From Vibrio xiamenensis (lineage in GTDB: Bacteria > Pseudomonadota > Gammaproteobacteria > Enterobacterales > Vibrionaceae): a stretch of DNA of 64,000 bases. The translations under genes were made by a program, and so were the position numbers. The stretch is from positions 62,873-126,872 of the forward strand of contig NZ_FNDD01000016.1 in assembly GCF_900100015.1 (NCBI RefSeq), read 5' to 3'. This document shows positions 44,063 through 52,511 of this stretch, one piece after another (within the stretch, counting starts at the first letter, position 1; each line of letters starts with the position of its first letter). The notes under the pieces are model-generated. The model was not told where the DNA came from. It was given only the letters and a program-made list of their open reading frames with translations, and did no database searches.

Positions 44063-44382
44063 ATTTATTTCCTTAGATGAGTCAGCATATAGCTATAAGT
44101 ATTTTGCCAATTAGAAAGTCAATAACGGCATAGTTCTGCGATAAACGCATGATGGGTTTTCAACTGAGTCGAGTTTTAGTTCGGTAAGTTGGGATTTGCT
44201 TAAGGTAAGCAGAAAGAAGAGTGACGCGCCCAAGAGGGTGATTGCAGGAAAAGCGTCTAAACAATCAATTTGAGGCTCAAATATCACTGAAACTCAATTT
44301 CTTGTCAAGAAAAAACCTTATTCGCTTGATTTCATACCTTTTATTAAATATCATACCTTTTATTATAAAGAGGTACATCGCT
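44063..44382. other. Divergent promoter region
   Basis: About 320 bp between the 115-aa membrane gene and the Cas4-like operon. AT-rich, with the leader motif at its left end. The imperfect direct repeat ATACCTTTTATTA(A/T)A occurs twice at about 44336 and 44352, just upstream of the first Cas4-like gene, and may be a regulatory site. Confidence 0.4.
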
Positions 44383-44640
44383 ATGAAAAATAAAAAAACC
44401 ATAATCTCTGCCTCACTTCTTGGCCAAGTCGAACGTTGTCCCTACTGTGCATATCTCGACCAGAAAGGTTATGTAGGAAATGCAGAGTCTCGTAACGCTG
44501 TAAAACGAGGCAATGAATACCACGACAAAATGAACAGCAAAATGGAAGATTACCGCCCTGTTTCGTTCAACCGTCTAATCGCTACTGCGCTAGCACTGGT
44601 TATTGTCGCACTCATGTATATAGCAAGTAGGTACCTATGA
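44383..44640 (+). CDS. Split Cas4-like nuclease, N-terminal membrane half
   Basis: An 85-aa protein starting at ATG 44383 after AAAGAGGT. Its N-terminus matches that of Cas4/RecB-type exonucleases: SASLLGQVERCPYCAYLDQK with C19 (and C22) as the first iron-sulfur ligand, then KRGNEYHDKM with H47, the motif I histidine. After residue 60 comes one membrane helix (LIATALALVIVALMYIASRYL). The rest of the nuclease domain (D, E.K, Q and three cysteines) is in the next gene, which overlaps by ATGA. So the fold appears divided between two membrane proteins. No cas1 or cas2 gene and no CRISPR array is present. Confidence 0.65.
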   Translation: MKNKKTIISASLLGQVERCPYCAYLDQKGYVGNAESRNAVKRGNEYHDKMNSKMEDYRPVSFNRLIATALALVIVALMYIASRYL

Positions 44641-45167
44641 TTATTTTGAAGGCAATTACCGCGACACTATTAGTCGGGTTCATTTTTAGATCTTTGTACA
44701 ACTTCATCAGGTCCCGTAGTTACCCATCGACACCGTATAGATTCAGAGGCCACTTGAAATTCCTAGACGAAGGAAAAACCCGTGGGTTCAAATTTATTAA
44801 CTATAAATATGGCGTTGGTGCGACCCCTGACGCTATTTATGAAGTTACCCCGAGCGTAGACCGTATTGTCGAGATAAAGTCTCGCAGAAGTGGTGTTCAA
44901 CCAAGTGATATAGTTCAAGCGAAGGCTGGTGTTTTAGCCATGAGTGGAACTAAAGGATTCAATCGCGTTAAAGCCATCACTATCAAAACAAAGTTCGACG
45001 AAGTAACTGTGCCAGTCGGAACGCCTGCCAAAATATATCGTGAGCTCAAGCCACTTATCCGCATTGCTCAGGCAATTAAGGCAGGTAAGTCAATTACTGC
45101 GAAAAATAAAAGCAAATCTAAATGCTCAACATGCAGACATAAAGAAGTCTGCAGACCATTCAACTAA
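44637..45167 (+). CDS. Split Cas4-like PD-(D/E)XK nuclease, C-terminal membrane half
   Basis: A 176-aa protein with an N-terminal membrane helix (MIILKAITATLLVGFIF) and then the nuclease core: D65 in GATPDAIYEV, E79 and K81 in IVEIKSRR, and Q94 in DIVQAKAGVLAMSG. This is the D...ExK...Q order of Cas4/RecB enzymes. The C-terminal SKCSTCRHKEVC supplies C163, C166 and C172, the last three iron-sulfur ligands. With H47 and C19 of the preceding protein all Cas4 hallmarks are present. The start overlaps the previous stop (ATGA), so both halves are made together, probably as a membrane complex with a helical hairpin at the split point. Confidence 0.72.
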   Translation: MIILKAITATLLVGFIFRSLYNFIRSRSYPSTPYRFRGHLKFLDEGKTRGFKFINYKYGVGATPDAIYEVTPSVDRIVEIKSRRSGVQPSDIVQAKAGVLAMSGTKGFNRVKAITIKTKFDEVTVPVGTPAKIYRELKPLIRIAQAIKAGKSITAKNKSKSKCSTCRHKEVCRPFN

Positions 45168-45176
45168 GGAGCTATC

Positions 45177-45296
45177 ATGTCGTACAAGCTATTGTTTATT
45201 GTTGCTGGTCTTGGCCTAACGGGGATCATTGACGAAGGCAGGACAATGACTCTATTACTTCCAATCGTCGCATACATCGGTATTGTTAGACCATAA
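45177..45296 (+). CDS. 39-aa membrane peptide of the Cas4-like operon
   Basis: ATG 45177 follows AAGGAGC and opens 39 codons (MSYKLLFIVAGLGLTGIIDE onward, ending GIVRP). It contains two short hydrophobic stretches. It lies 9 bp after the nuclease gene and before the terminator, so it is the third gene of the operon and may be a small membrane partner. Confidence 0.55.
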   Translation: MSYKLLFIVAGLGLTGIIDEGRTMTLLLPIVAYIGIVRP

Positions 45297-45301
45297 AATA
45301 G

Positions 45302-45320
45302 GCCAGTCTCAATGACTGGC
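45302..45320 (+). terminator. Terminator of the Cas4-like operon
   Basis: Stem GCCAGTC/GACTGGC with a 5-nt loop, followed by TTTTCGTT. Confidence 0.75.
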
Positions 45321-45350
45321 TTTTCGTTAACTTTGCTTGTTCAAAACGAC

Positions 45351-46550
45351 TTATTGAAATATCACATCCAACAATGCCACTCTGTTTTCCCAGATGTATC
45401 GCTCGTGCTCATCAACCGGCTTGTCTGAATTAAACCAGTTTGAAGAGTAAATGAACTTCAAGAACTCGATATAGCCTTCCACCTCGTCGAATTTATACTG
45501 AGGTTGGCCAACAGCTTTAGACAAGTTCTTTTTCAACAATTTTGATGACATCGTAGAATATAAGTCGGGACGAGCAATACACAGTAGGCGCCCCCAACAA
45601 CTCATTTTAAAGCCTAGGTCAAACAACGAACTCAGTTCTCTTCTAAGTATCACCCAATCAGCGTGATCACTCATTGTCAGAGACGCGATTTTATTAATGG
45701 CCGTTAAAATGGTCTCGTGTTGCGACTCTGAACCACTGTTAAGTAGCCCTGCAAAATAGCCACTAGAAGTTGTATTTCCAAGATAACCATATGGCGCTCT
45801 ACCACCAATTAACTTTCGCGTTTCAAGTTCGTTTAGGTAAGTTTTAACCCAAGGCATCGGCAACAAATCTTTGGCTGAATCAAGAACTCGTCTATAGCCC
45901 TTATCTCTTCTTGGCTTTTCCTCAAGTACTGTAGCGATTCTTTGATAGTATTCATCCCAACTGGCATCACGTAACCATTCAGAAACACCTTGCGGGTTAT
46001 CCTTAAACTGAGGTGAACGTAAGCCCACCTTACGTTGTTTATTTTGGGTTATTGAATAGCTTTTGCGATATTGAGTTAACCATTCTTGGCCGGGTTCGAA
46101 AGCATTCTTATCAGTGTGCCAGGCTACTAGCTGTTTCAATATCTTTTGGAATTGCTCATCATCATCCACATTGTTTGTTTCACATGATATACAAACCTCT
46201 GTATTTCGAGTGAAACCGCTATGGGTTAAGTTACTACTGCCAATAATCAGACAGGCAGTCGGCCCCTTTCTAAATAAAAATACCTTGGGATGAAAGGTGC
46301 CATTAGCGTCATTTTCGACAACTTTCACACTCGCCCCCAAGTCTAATAAGCGTTGGATGCCATCTGGGTGAGTTTGATGAAACGCAATACCAACCGTAGC
46401 ATTTATGTTCTTGAGTTTATTCAATCCATCAAATGGAATCCCATATTCCGGGTTGCCTGCCCATGCTACGGCAAAATCGAGCGATGAGTATTCGCTACAG
46501 CACCTTTTAAACTGGGCAGTAATTTCGTTTGTGTTGGCTAAAACTTGCAT
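45351..46550 (-). CDS. PLD-family nuclease-like protein
   Basis: A 399-aa protein with one phospholipase D (HKD-type) motif: H87 and K89 in GTFHPKVFLF, followed by IIGSSNLTHSGF (residues 102-113) and NTEVC. Single-motif proteins of this kind, such as BfiI-type endonucleases, act as dimers and cut DNA without metal. The C-terminal 250 residues are helical and may recognise the target. It is convergent with the Cas4-like operon. A defence or restriction role is likely but not shown. AAGGATT precedes the ATG. Confidence 0.75.
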   Translation of the reverse strand: MQVLANTNEITAQFKRCCSEYSSLDFAVAWAGNPEYGIPFDGLNKLKNINATVGIAFHQTHPDGIQRLLDLGASVKVVENDANGTFHPKVFLFRKGPTACLIIGSSNLTHSGFTRNTEVCISCETNNVDDDEQFQKILKQLVAWHTDKNAFEPGQEWLTQYRKSYSITQNKQRKVGLRSPQFKDNPQGVSEWLRDASWDEYYQRIATVLEEKPRRDKGYRRVLDSAKDLLPMPWVKTYLNELETRKLIGGRAPYGYLGNTTSSGYFAGLLNSGSESQHETILTAINKIASLTMSDHADWVILRRELSSLFDLGFKMSCWGRLLCIARPDLYSTMSSKLLKKNLSKAVGQPQYKFDEVEGYIEFLKFIYSSNWFNSDKPVDEHERYIWENRVALLDVIFQ

Positions 46551-46616
46551 TGCTAATCCTTAAAACTGGTAATCAAGTTAAGTGTTCGATTTGGGCTGTA
46601 ATTCCGATACTCACCA

Positions 46617-48239
46617 CTATCGTTTAGAAAATGTATCTGCAGCATCGCGAGTTTGTTTCCACTTATCCTTTGCTTTGCCCATAGCCTTCTTTCCACCAAA
46701 TTTAAGGACGGAGCCAATCATAGACGCACCTACAAAACCACCAGCTTGCCCTGCTTTATCAGAATGTCCGGAAATATCCCCGGCGGCTGGCGAACCGAGA
46801 ATTGCAGCATGCAACCAGCTATATAACCACTTAACAAAGTAAAGGTATAAGAAGGCACAAATCGTCGCGATGCTTAATCCGTAGTACGACTGACCATTCC
46901 ACATTTGGCTACTGGTCTTAGACATAAAGATCGTAAGAACAACGTTATCAATCCAAATCACAAACTCTAAACCAATGAGCAGAAGCTCAAGAATAAGAGG
47001 TGCAACAAGTACCTTGTAGAGAGACGAACCAGAATACGCATTTAGGTAAATCACTATAATCCCGAAGGCATAAATACCCGCTTGGAAAATGCTGATCATC
47101 CAAGGAATGACATCTAGAGCCACTTGAGCAGATGCAACACCAATGAGCCACATAAAAGCATTACCGATTGCACCTAATAGCTCTCCTACCCACCCAGTGA
47201 TTGAAAAGCCATCTTTTTCCGATCTCCCCGCGTTATAGACCCCTGTTTCTTGAAGTGTGTTATTAAAAACCGCATTGATTACAAAAAGTTCGGCTTGTTC
47301 CAGACTCTCAACCATTGCTTTCATGCCTGGATTATTGCCATTTCTTACACTTTCAACATACTCGGTACTCATACCATCGTAGAGTTCGCCAACCACATAC
47401 AGTGAAGCCTTCAGGTTATCATCCTCGACCATAACTTTGCCCATATCGACGATGGCATCCATACAAGCCATATTGCGCCCATTTGAGGACAAGTTGACTT
47501 GATTACTAAGCGCCTCCCAGTTGGACTTCCTCGATGTCATGTTGTACTTAATATCGTCACGCGACAGCTCTGTCAGTATCGGTTCCGATATTATCGAGAA
47601 GGCTTTCAAATAGGATTTATCAGCTGACAATGGATCGATATTGTCCTGATTTAAAACACTGGATAGTGCCGGTACATAACATTGATTGTTGAAGTCTTTG
47701 ATCAAATTGGACAAACGCGGGTCTTTTACTTTGACGCCATCTACTGCCCTTTGCACATCTCGATATCCAATTTCACATGGGATTGTGGAAATAACAGCAT
47801 TCACCGCACCAGTCGATATTTCATTCATGAACACTTGTGCCGGCGGCGCGTGACTAATAATACTGTGAGTAAAGGTCGTTCCCGACATTAGCCCACTTGG
47901 GTCTCCAGCTACATACGAGCGTCGATACTTCTCATTACAGCTGTAGTTTTCATAATTGATGGACTTAGGCGTAGCAGTGCCAAACCCTGTATAAGGGACG
48001 ATTGCCACCATCACAACCAGCATCATTTTGAAGAACTTCGATTCAATGACGCATAGTACCTGCTCAACCGCTTCTATCCCGGATAACCCTTTTTCTTTCA
48101 CTTCGGCCATCGTTGACAGTAATACATAGAAAAAAGGCACGTATAACAGGGCGGTATAGTACAAAAGGTCAAAGAATCGGTTTTGGATGTAGAAGCCAAA
48201 AGGAAGCGTGAATATTTCTACAAAATCGTTTGCAACCAT
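46617..48239 (-). CDS. traG: Conjugation protein, TraG N-terminal-like mating channel component
   Basis: A 540-aa inner-membrane protein with several membrane segments near the N-terminus (YYTALLYVPFFYVLLS, MMLVVMVAIVPYTGF) and four more in residues about 350-480, separated by a periplasmic domain with conserved cysteines. This is the layout of the TraG N-terminal family that follows TIGR03755 in MPF-G elements. It acts in pilus assembly and mating-pair stabilisation. GGGGAGG precedes the ATG, which lies inside the end of the 100-aa gene. It is last in a three-gene operon. Confidence 0.82.
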   Translation of the reverse strand: MVANDFVEIFTLPFGFYIQNRFFDLLYYTALLYVPFFYVLLSTMAEVKEKGLSGIEAVEQVLCVIESKFFKMMLVVMVAIVPYTGFGTATPKSINYENYSCNEKYRRSYVAGDPSGLMSGTTFTHSIISHAPPAQVFMNEISTGAVNAVISTIPCEIGYRDVQRAVDGVKVKDPRLSNLIKDFNNQCYVPALSSVLNQDNIDPLSADKSYLKAFSIISEPILTELSRDDIKYNMTSRKSNWEALSNQVNLSSNGRNMACMDAIVDMGKVMVEDDNLKASLYVVGELYDGMSTEYVESVRNGNNPGMKAMVESLEQAELFVINAVFNNTLQETGVYNAGRSEKDGFSITGWVGELLGAIGNAFMWLIGVASAQVALDVIPWMISIFQAGIYAFGIIVIYLNAYSGSSLYKVLVAPLILELLLIGLEFVIWIDNVVLTIFMSKTSSQMWNGQSYYGLSIATICAFLYLYFVKWLYSWLHAAILGSPAAGDISGHSDKAGQAGGFVGASMIGSVLKFGGKKAMGKAKDKWKQTRDAADTFSKR

Positions 48240-48520
48240 GACACCTCCCCTGACAAAATTGTCCAGAGCACCGCGACAACAACAACAGCAAAGTAAACCG
48301 AAATGCGAATTAAGCTTTTCTTCATACGCGGCGTAACAGTGTTAAAGTCGATGGCCCCAAAAACCGCAAATATGCTGGTGATCACCATAAGTACCAAGGC
48401 AATGATATGCATCTCAACTGAGATGAAATCTAGCCCCAATACCTTGTGGAAACACCATAACGCGCCGGCGATAGCCAACGAGAAAACCATGATTGGTCTA
48501 TTAGCAAAACTCACAATCAA
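48218..48520 (-). CDS. Small three-TM conjugation membrane protein
   Basis: A 100-aa protein with three hydrophobic segments (MVFSLAIAGALWCFHKVLGL, MHIIALVLMVITSIFAVFGA, ISVYFAVVVVAVLWTILSG). It overlaps TIGR03755 by 4 nt and traG by 22 nt. A small membrane protein at this place is usual between TIGR03755 and traG in PFGI-1-type elements. Confidence 0.72.
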   Translation of the reverse strand: MIVSFANRPIMVFSLAIAGALWCFHKVLGLDFISVEMHIIALVLMVITSIFAVFGAIDFNTVTPRMKKSLIRISVYFAVVVVAVLWTILSGEVSWLQTIL

Positions 48521-49929
48521 TCCTCAAAATTAACGGTCGTTGGAAGTGAAGTATCGCGATAGCGATTCTGTATAGCGCGTCTTTGTAGAATTGTGCGAGT
48601 ACCACTATTTAGCGCAGCTTTGACAGAGTTCGTTTCCAAGATTTTATTCAGCTCGTTGTCGAGCAGCATGATCTGATCACTGACATCCTTATCGACACCG
48701 GCGTTTTTACTCAGAGGCGGTGTTGAGCGGCCAGCAATCAAAGCTTGTTTTACATAGTGGATACGCTGGGTATGTTCTGCAGCTGAGAGGTCATACGCCA
48801 AATTGCTGATCAATTGAGTTCGTGTGCTGAGCTCTTCCACTTGGAGGGAGTTAATAATCAGCTCGTTAACAGAAACGTAGGGATAAACAGACACGGTATA
48901 TAAATCACTTTCGGTAATATCTTTGATTTCTTTATTACTGACCAAATCATGAAGAAGCTCTTCATACTCTCCAGCTGTATCGGCAATGTATTGGTCAATT
49001 CCAAGGCCCGGTACTGATTCAATTTCAGGGCAATCTTCGCAGGTAGCAATCGACACATTGCCAATGATGTTCGTTAGATACTCTGTGATGTCGTCACTAG
49101 TAGAGAAATACTCGCTAATTTTTCTAGGCGAACGCGTGTTAACGGTGGTTGACCTTACCGATCGTGTGTTAGAGCTAGACTGAATCTGGCTAAATCCCCA
49201 CCCGGCAATATCGTTTCTTTCAAATCGTGCCTGTCCTGACCCGCCGCGGTACCCTGATGGTGTATTGATACCTACGTTTCCTGTATCTATGGACGTACTG
49301 CTGTCTTCGCCGAAAACATCGGTGATATTGATATTTTGACCAGCCTTTAGAGACTTGTTTATAGCAGTCATAGACTCTGATTGGGCAACATTGTCGTACC
49401 AACTCTGCGGCGCTTTATCTAGGATTTGCTGCTGAGCTGCTTTACAAAAGCTATGGCCAACGTTGTGCTCATCAAAACCGATACCTATCCCGTTCATCAT
49501 ACTTTCGTATGTTTGAGGGCTAGAACGCTGAATCGCCGCGGCGCCAAGTGAAAGAGGATCGATTGATGAAAGAATTGAATCAGGAAGAGATTCAAGTGTA
49601 CGTTTAACCCGCCCCGAGGATGCATTAAAGCTGTTTTTGATAGTCGCCATCGGATCGAAATTGCTGCAGCTTAAATCGCCCCCCAAACTCACCCGAAATA
49701 ACTCCGTCCAACGCTCACGAAACAGGTTGTTGACCACAGTTCGAGTGTTAGGGGTACCCGAAGATTGGCCGATCTCTAATTCAAGCCGCTGAAGAAGTGT
49801 TTGCTCGTTTTCCAGTGCTGTACCAAACAAACCGGTACTACCGAGAGGCGTGGCTACTGAATGTGGAACTAGCCACCAGCCGCTGCAGGTCGCAGCGACT
49901 AATAAGGGTAAGATTCTGTGATTATTCAC
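48517..49929 (-). CDS. Integrating conjugative element protein, PFL_4711 (TIGR03755) family
   Basis: A 470-aa exported protein with an N-terminal signal (ILPLLVAATCSGWWLVPHSVA). Family marks are the SLGGDLSCSNFDPMATIKN region, LPDSILSSI, then SLGAAAIQRSSPQTYESMMNGI and a CEDCPEIE pair. Relatives are periplasmic parts of the MPF-G channel. It overlaps the next gene by 4 nt. Its cysteines may depend on the DsbC-like protein at 40971. The genes that normally stand between PFL_4695 and this one (traD, virB4 and others) are not in the window. Confidence 0.85.
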   Translation of the reverse strand: MNNHRILPLLVAATCSGWWLVPHSVATPLGSTGLFGTALENEQTLLQRLELEIGQSSGTPNTRTVVNNLFRERWTELFRVSLGGDLSCSNFDPMATIKNSFNASSGRVKRTLESLPDSILSSIDPLSLGAAAIQRSSPQTYESMMNGIGIGFDEHNVGHSFCKAAQQQILDKAPQSWYDNVAQSESMTAINKSLKAGQNINITDVFGEDSSTSIDTGNVGINTPSGYRGGSGQARFERNDIAGWGFSQIQSSSNTRSVRSTTVNTRSPRKISEYFSTSDDITEYLTNIIGNVSIATCEDCPEIESVPGLGIDQYIADTAGEYEELLHDLVSNKEIKDITESDLYTVSVYPYVSVNELIINSLQVEELSTRTQLISNLAYDLSAAEHTQRIHYVKQALIAGRSTPPLSKNAGVDKDVSDQIMLLDNELNKILETNSVKAALNSGTRTILQRRAIQNRYRDTSLPTTVNFED

Positions 49930-50266
49930 TCTATCGTTCTCATACAGTTCTGATTACCGGATGATAAGCAGACTGAGAGCTAGAGACTCATAGTGAGATG
50001 GGAAAGTTAGGCGGCATCGATATGAAGATGACAACCAGGAAACTACTTAACAATAGAGAATATAATCTTTTCAATCCCACTATTGGAGGACAATAAAATC
50101 TGATCAATCTCTAGCAAGGTTTTGGACATAAATGAGTTGGGGCACTAGGCTCAAAGAGGTTGCGCTGGCCTGTTCAGTTCAACTGCTTTAACCACGCGAT
50201 TAACATCACAATAACAACTGTCTTATTTGTTTGTGCTATTACTATCGTCTAGCGTTCTTCCTTACA
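49930..50266. other. Intergenic region upstream of TIGR03755
   Basis: About 337 bp between the TIGR03755 gene and the cold-shock-domain gene, both on the minus strand. It must hold the promoter of the block-2 transfer genes. I see no gene or RNA in it. Confidence 0.45.
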
Positions 50267-50941
50267 TTAACTTTTCATACTTGCATAGGAACGGAAAGCT
50301 CCAGCTCTCGCGTTAGAACCTGCGTTATGTAGACCTAAAGCTTGGCAAACCTGCTTGTAGTACTGAGGGTCAATGGCTGCCCCAAAGTTCCATGAATCCT
50401 TGCCATCGTGCATCGTCAAATCGCCTGTTAGTGTCGGATATTTAGTCCACAGCTTATTAGTGCGAATCCATGCTGACAACTCTCCGCTAGTTGAGAACCC
50501 TTGACTACGAGCAGCTACAATCAGAGCGTTCAGTTCAGAATCACGAGTCTCCCGAGCTTTACGAAGAGCCTCTTGCTGAACAGCCTCACGAGCACGTTTC
50601 TCTGCTCTGGCGGTTTCATAGGTCTTGATGTTCTCCGTTATTTGATTAATGAACTTGGCGTTATCTTCGCGAATATCTTGAGGGACCTCGGATAGCTTGC
50701 TCCACATCTGCTTAGCAGCCTCGCCTTTACGAGTAGTCTCTGTAGTGAACCAGAAGCATAGGTCTTCTTTAGGCGTAGTCGTCCTCAGTACGGACTCAAA
50801 CTGCTTAGCCTGCTTGATGTGAAAGAACACTTCTTTAGATCCCATGATTGCATCGTGAGTGAATTTGCACTCGGAGAAGATGAAGCCGAAGCCACGATCG
50901 TCTTTGTAGTTTTTGATCTTACCGAATTTAAGTTGTTGCAT
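50267..50941 (-). CDS. Cold-shock-domain protein with long helical extension
   Basis: A 224-aa protein. Residues 3-75 form a cold-shock (OB) domain: FGKIKNYKDDRGFGFIFSE with the RNP1-like KDDRGFGFI, and EVFFHIKQ as RNP2-like. It then has a coiled, charged region (about 95-140) and a C-terminal small domain. The long version with an extension differs from 70-aa host cold-shock proteins. It should bind single-stranded nucleic acid. AAAGGG precedes the ATG. Single-gene unit. Confidence 0.72.
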   Translation of the reverse strand: MQQLKFGKIKNYKDDRGFGFIFSECKFTHDAIMGSKEVFFHIKQAKQFESVLRTTTPKEDLCFWFTTETTRKGEAAKQMWSKLSEVPQDIREDNAKFINQITENIKTYETARAEKRAREAVQQEALRKARETRDSELNALIVAARSQGFSTSGELSAWIRTNKLWTKYPTLTGDLTMHDGKDSWNFGAAIDPQYYKQVCQALGLHNAGSNARAGAFRSYASMKS

Positions 50942-51207
50942 AATAATTACCCTTTAAATTGACAATGAATTTACTGTCGATATTAAAATAGATAAATGGA
51001 TAGAAGTGAGTTAGTTATATTACTAAATTAGGTTCTGGCAGACTCGGAAAATGTCTAACAGTAAGTCCTCAAGTCAAAGCTCCATCAAGCGCATTACTAA
51101 AGTGATTTAGAAATAGCCTGAGCACCATCTTTCATGCTAACTTACCAATAAGAACCTAGTGGTACTGCCATAGATATACTATTCGCAAATACTCTAAAGG
51201 AATGCAT

Positions 51208-51561
51208 ATGCTCAACGACCCTAAGCCGTTTATTCTTAATTACGCTACAGAAAGAGTTCATTCCAATATACCAGCCTTAGGTGGGCACTACTGCGATGAC
51301 GAACATATGTGGGTTGATGACGAATCCAAGACACCAATTATCAATCTAGTCGATAGAAATTGCCCTGAATTAATCACCAAAACAAACGTTCAAGTTGAAA
51401 GTGATGATCAATCCTATGCTCTTGAAATGCAAACCAAAACAAAAGTCGAAGTTGAACGTGATGATAATGATATTAGTTTATGTCATCTAAATGAATTACT
51501 CACTAAGACTGAAATAATGCAAGAAAGCGACGATAACTCTTACAGTTTTGGTATGTCATGA
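51208..51561 (+). CDS. Graspetide-type RiPP precursor peptide
   Basis: A 117-aa peptide. ATG 51208 is preferred to 51202 because AAAGG ends 7 nt upstream of it. The leader part contains KPFILNYATE (residues 6-15), similar in character to the helix that binds ATP-grasp ligases. The C-terminal half holds three exact repeats of TKTx4ExDD: residues 57-67 (TKTNVQVESDD), 76-86 (TKTKVEVERDD) and 99-109 (TKTEIMQESDD), with SY following in the first and third. Threonine or lysine donors and Glu/Asp acceptors at fixed spacing are the hallmark of graspetides, which carry ester or amide side-chain bridges. The next gene encodes the ligase, with ATGA overlap. Confidence 0.8.
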   Translation: MLNDPKPFILNYATERVHSNIPALGGHYCDDEHMWVDDESKTPIINLVDRNCPELITKTNVQVESDDQSYALEMQTKTKVEVERDDNDISLCHLNELLTKTEIMQESDDNSYSFGMS

Positions 51562-52511
51562 TTCTTTTGGTAACCAATAAACGAGACCTAACTACTGACT
51601 ATATTGTCAGAGAACTAAAATTCAGAAACGTTCCATACATTAGGCTTAATACGGAAACACTAAATGAGTTCAAGTGCTCCATTGGCTATAGTTCCATAGA
51701 TGATTGGAGAATTGGGGATATCAAAGGTAACCAGATCACGTCCGCTTACTTTCGAAGACCCAGTCCTACAACAGTTATCCATCCCACATTATCTGAAGCA
51801 GAATTAGAATACTTGAATATGGAATGGTTATCTTTTCTAAAGAGTATTTATTATAGGCTTGATAACAAGTGGCTAAGCTCTCCTACTAACATAGCCTTAG
51901 CTGAAGATAAACCAAGACAGCTTGTTGCTGCTAATGCTCTTGGGTTTCAGATACCACAAGGTATCATTACCAATGATGTTTTTACTGTCATGGAAAGAAC
52001 GACGAATGAAAGCCTCATAGCCAAGCCATTGAGACAAGCACTTCTAAAGGGAAAGAATGAAAGTGTTATTTTTACTAGCCAGATACCATCTCTTACACCT
52101 GAGTATGAAGAGTCAATAGCCTTTGCTCCCTCTATATACCAACAAGAAATCTCTAAAAAATATGATGTTCGGGTAACTGTAGTTGGCAACAAAGTGTTTC
52201 CTGTTGCTATTTGGTCACAAACATCAGAAGCAACCAAGGTTGATTGGCGTCAAGGAGGGCGAATTGATCTGCTGCACGAACATATAGATATACCAGATGA
52301 ACTCAAAATGAAATGTATCAATTTAGTCAGAGACTTAAACCTGAGATTCGGTGCTATTGATTTGGTGTGTGACTTAGATGGGGACTATTGGTTTCTTGAG
52401 ATCAATCCTAATGGTCAGTGGGCTTGGATTGAGAATCAAACTAAGTTACCAATAGCTTCATCTATCGTTGATGAACTACTGAAGATTAGTGAGAACAATT
52501 ATGAATCTTGA
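51558..52511 (+). CDS. ATP-grasp graspetide ligase (MvdC/MvdD-like)
   Basis: A 317-aa ATP-grasp enzyme that would join side-chain hydroxyl or amino groups to Glu/Asp carboxylates of the precursor. The N-terminal domain begins MILLVTNKRDLTTDYIVREL, with YFRRPSP as in microviridin ligases. The grasp domain shows DKPRQLVAANALGFQIPQGI, IAKPLRQAL, YQQEISKKYDVRVTVVG, and the metal/ATP site FGAIDLVCDLDGDYWFLEIN followed by NGQWAW. These are all usual positions for the MvdC/D family. It overlaps the precursor gene by 4 nt and the membrane gene by 11 nt. Confidence 0.88.
   Translation: MILLVTNKRDLTTDYIVRELKFRNVPYIRLNTETLNEFKCSIGYSSIDDWRIGDIKGNQITSAYFRRPSPTTVIHPTLSEAELEYLNMEWLSFLKSIYYRLDNKWLSSPTNIALAEDKPRQLVAANALGFQIPQGIITNDVFTVMERTTNESLIAKPLRQALLKGKNESVIFTSQIPSLTPEYEESIAFAPSIYQQEISKKYDVRVTVVGNKVFPVAIWSQTSEATKVDWRQGGRIDLLHEHIDIPDELKMKCINLVRDLNLRFGAIDLVCDLDGDYWFLEINPNGQWAWIENQTKLPIASSIVDELLKISENNYES

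Noticed and set aside
44383..45167. CRISPR-associated Cas4 adaptation module
   Set aside because: No cas1, cas2, effector genes or repeat-spacer array are visible; only the nuclease fold is Cas4-like.
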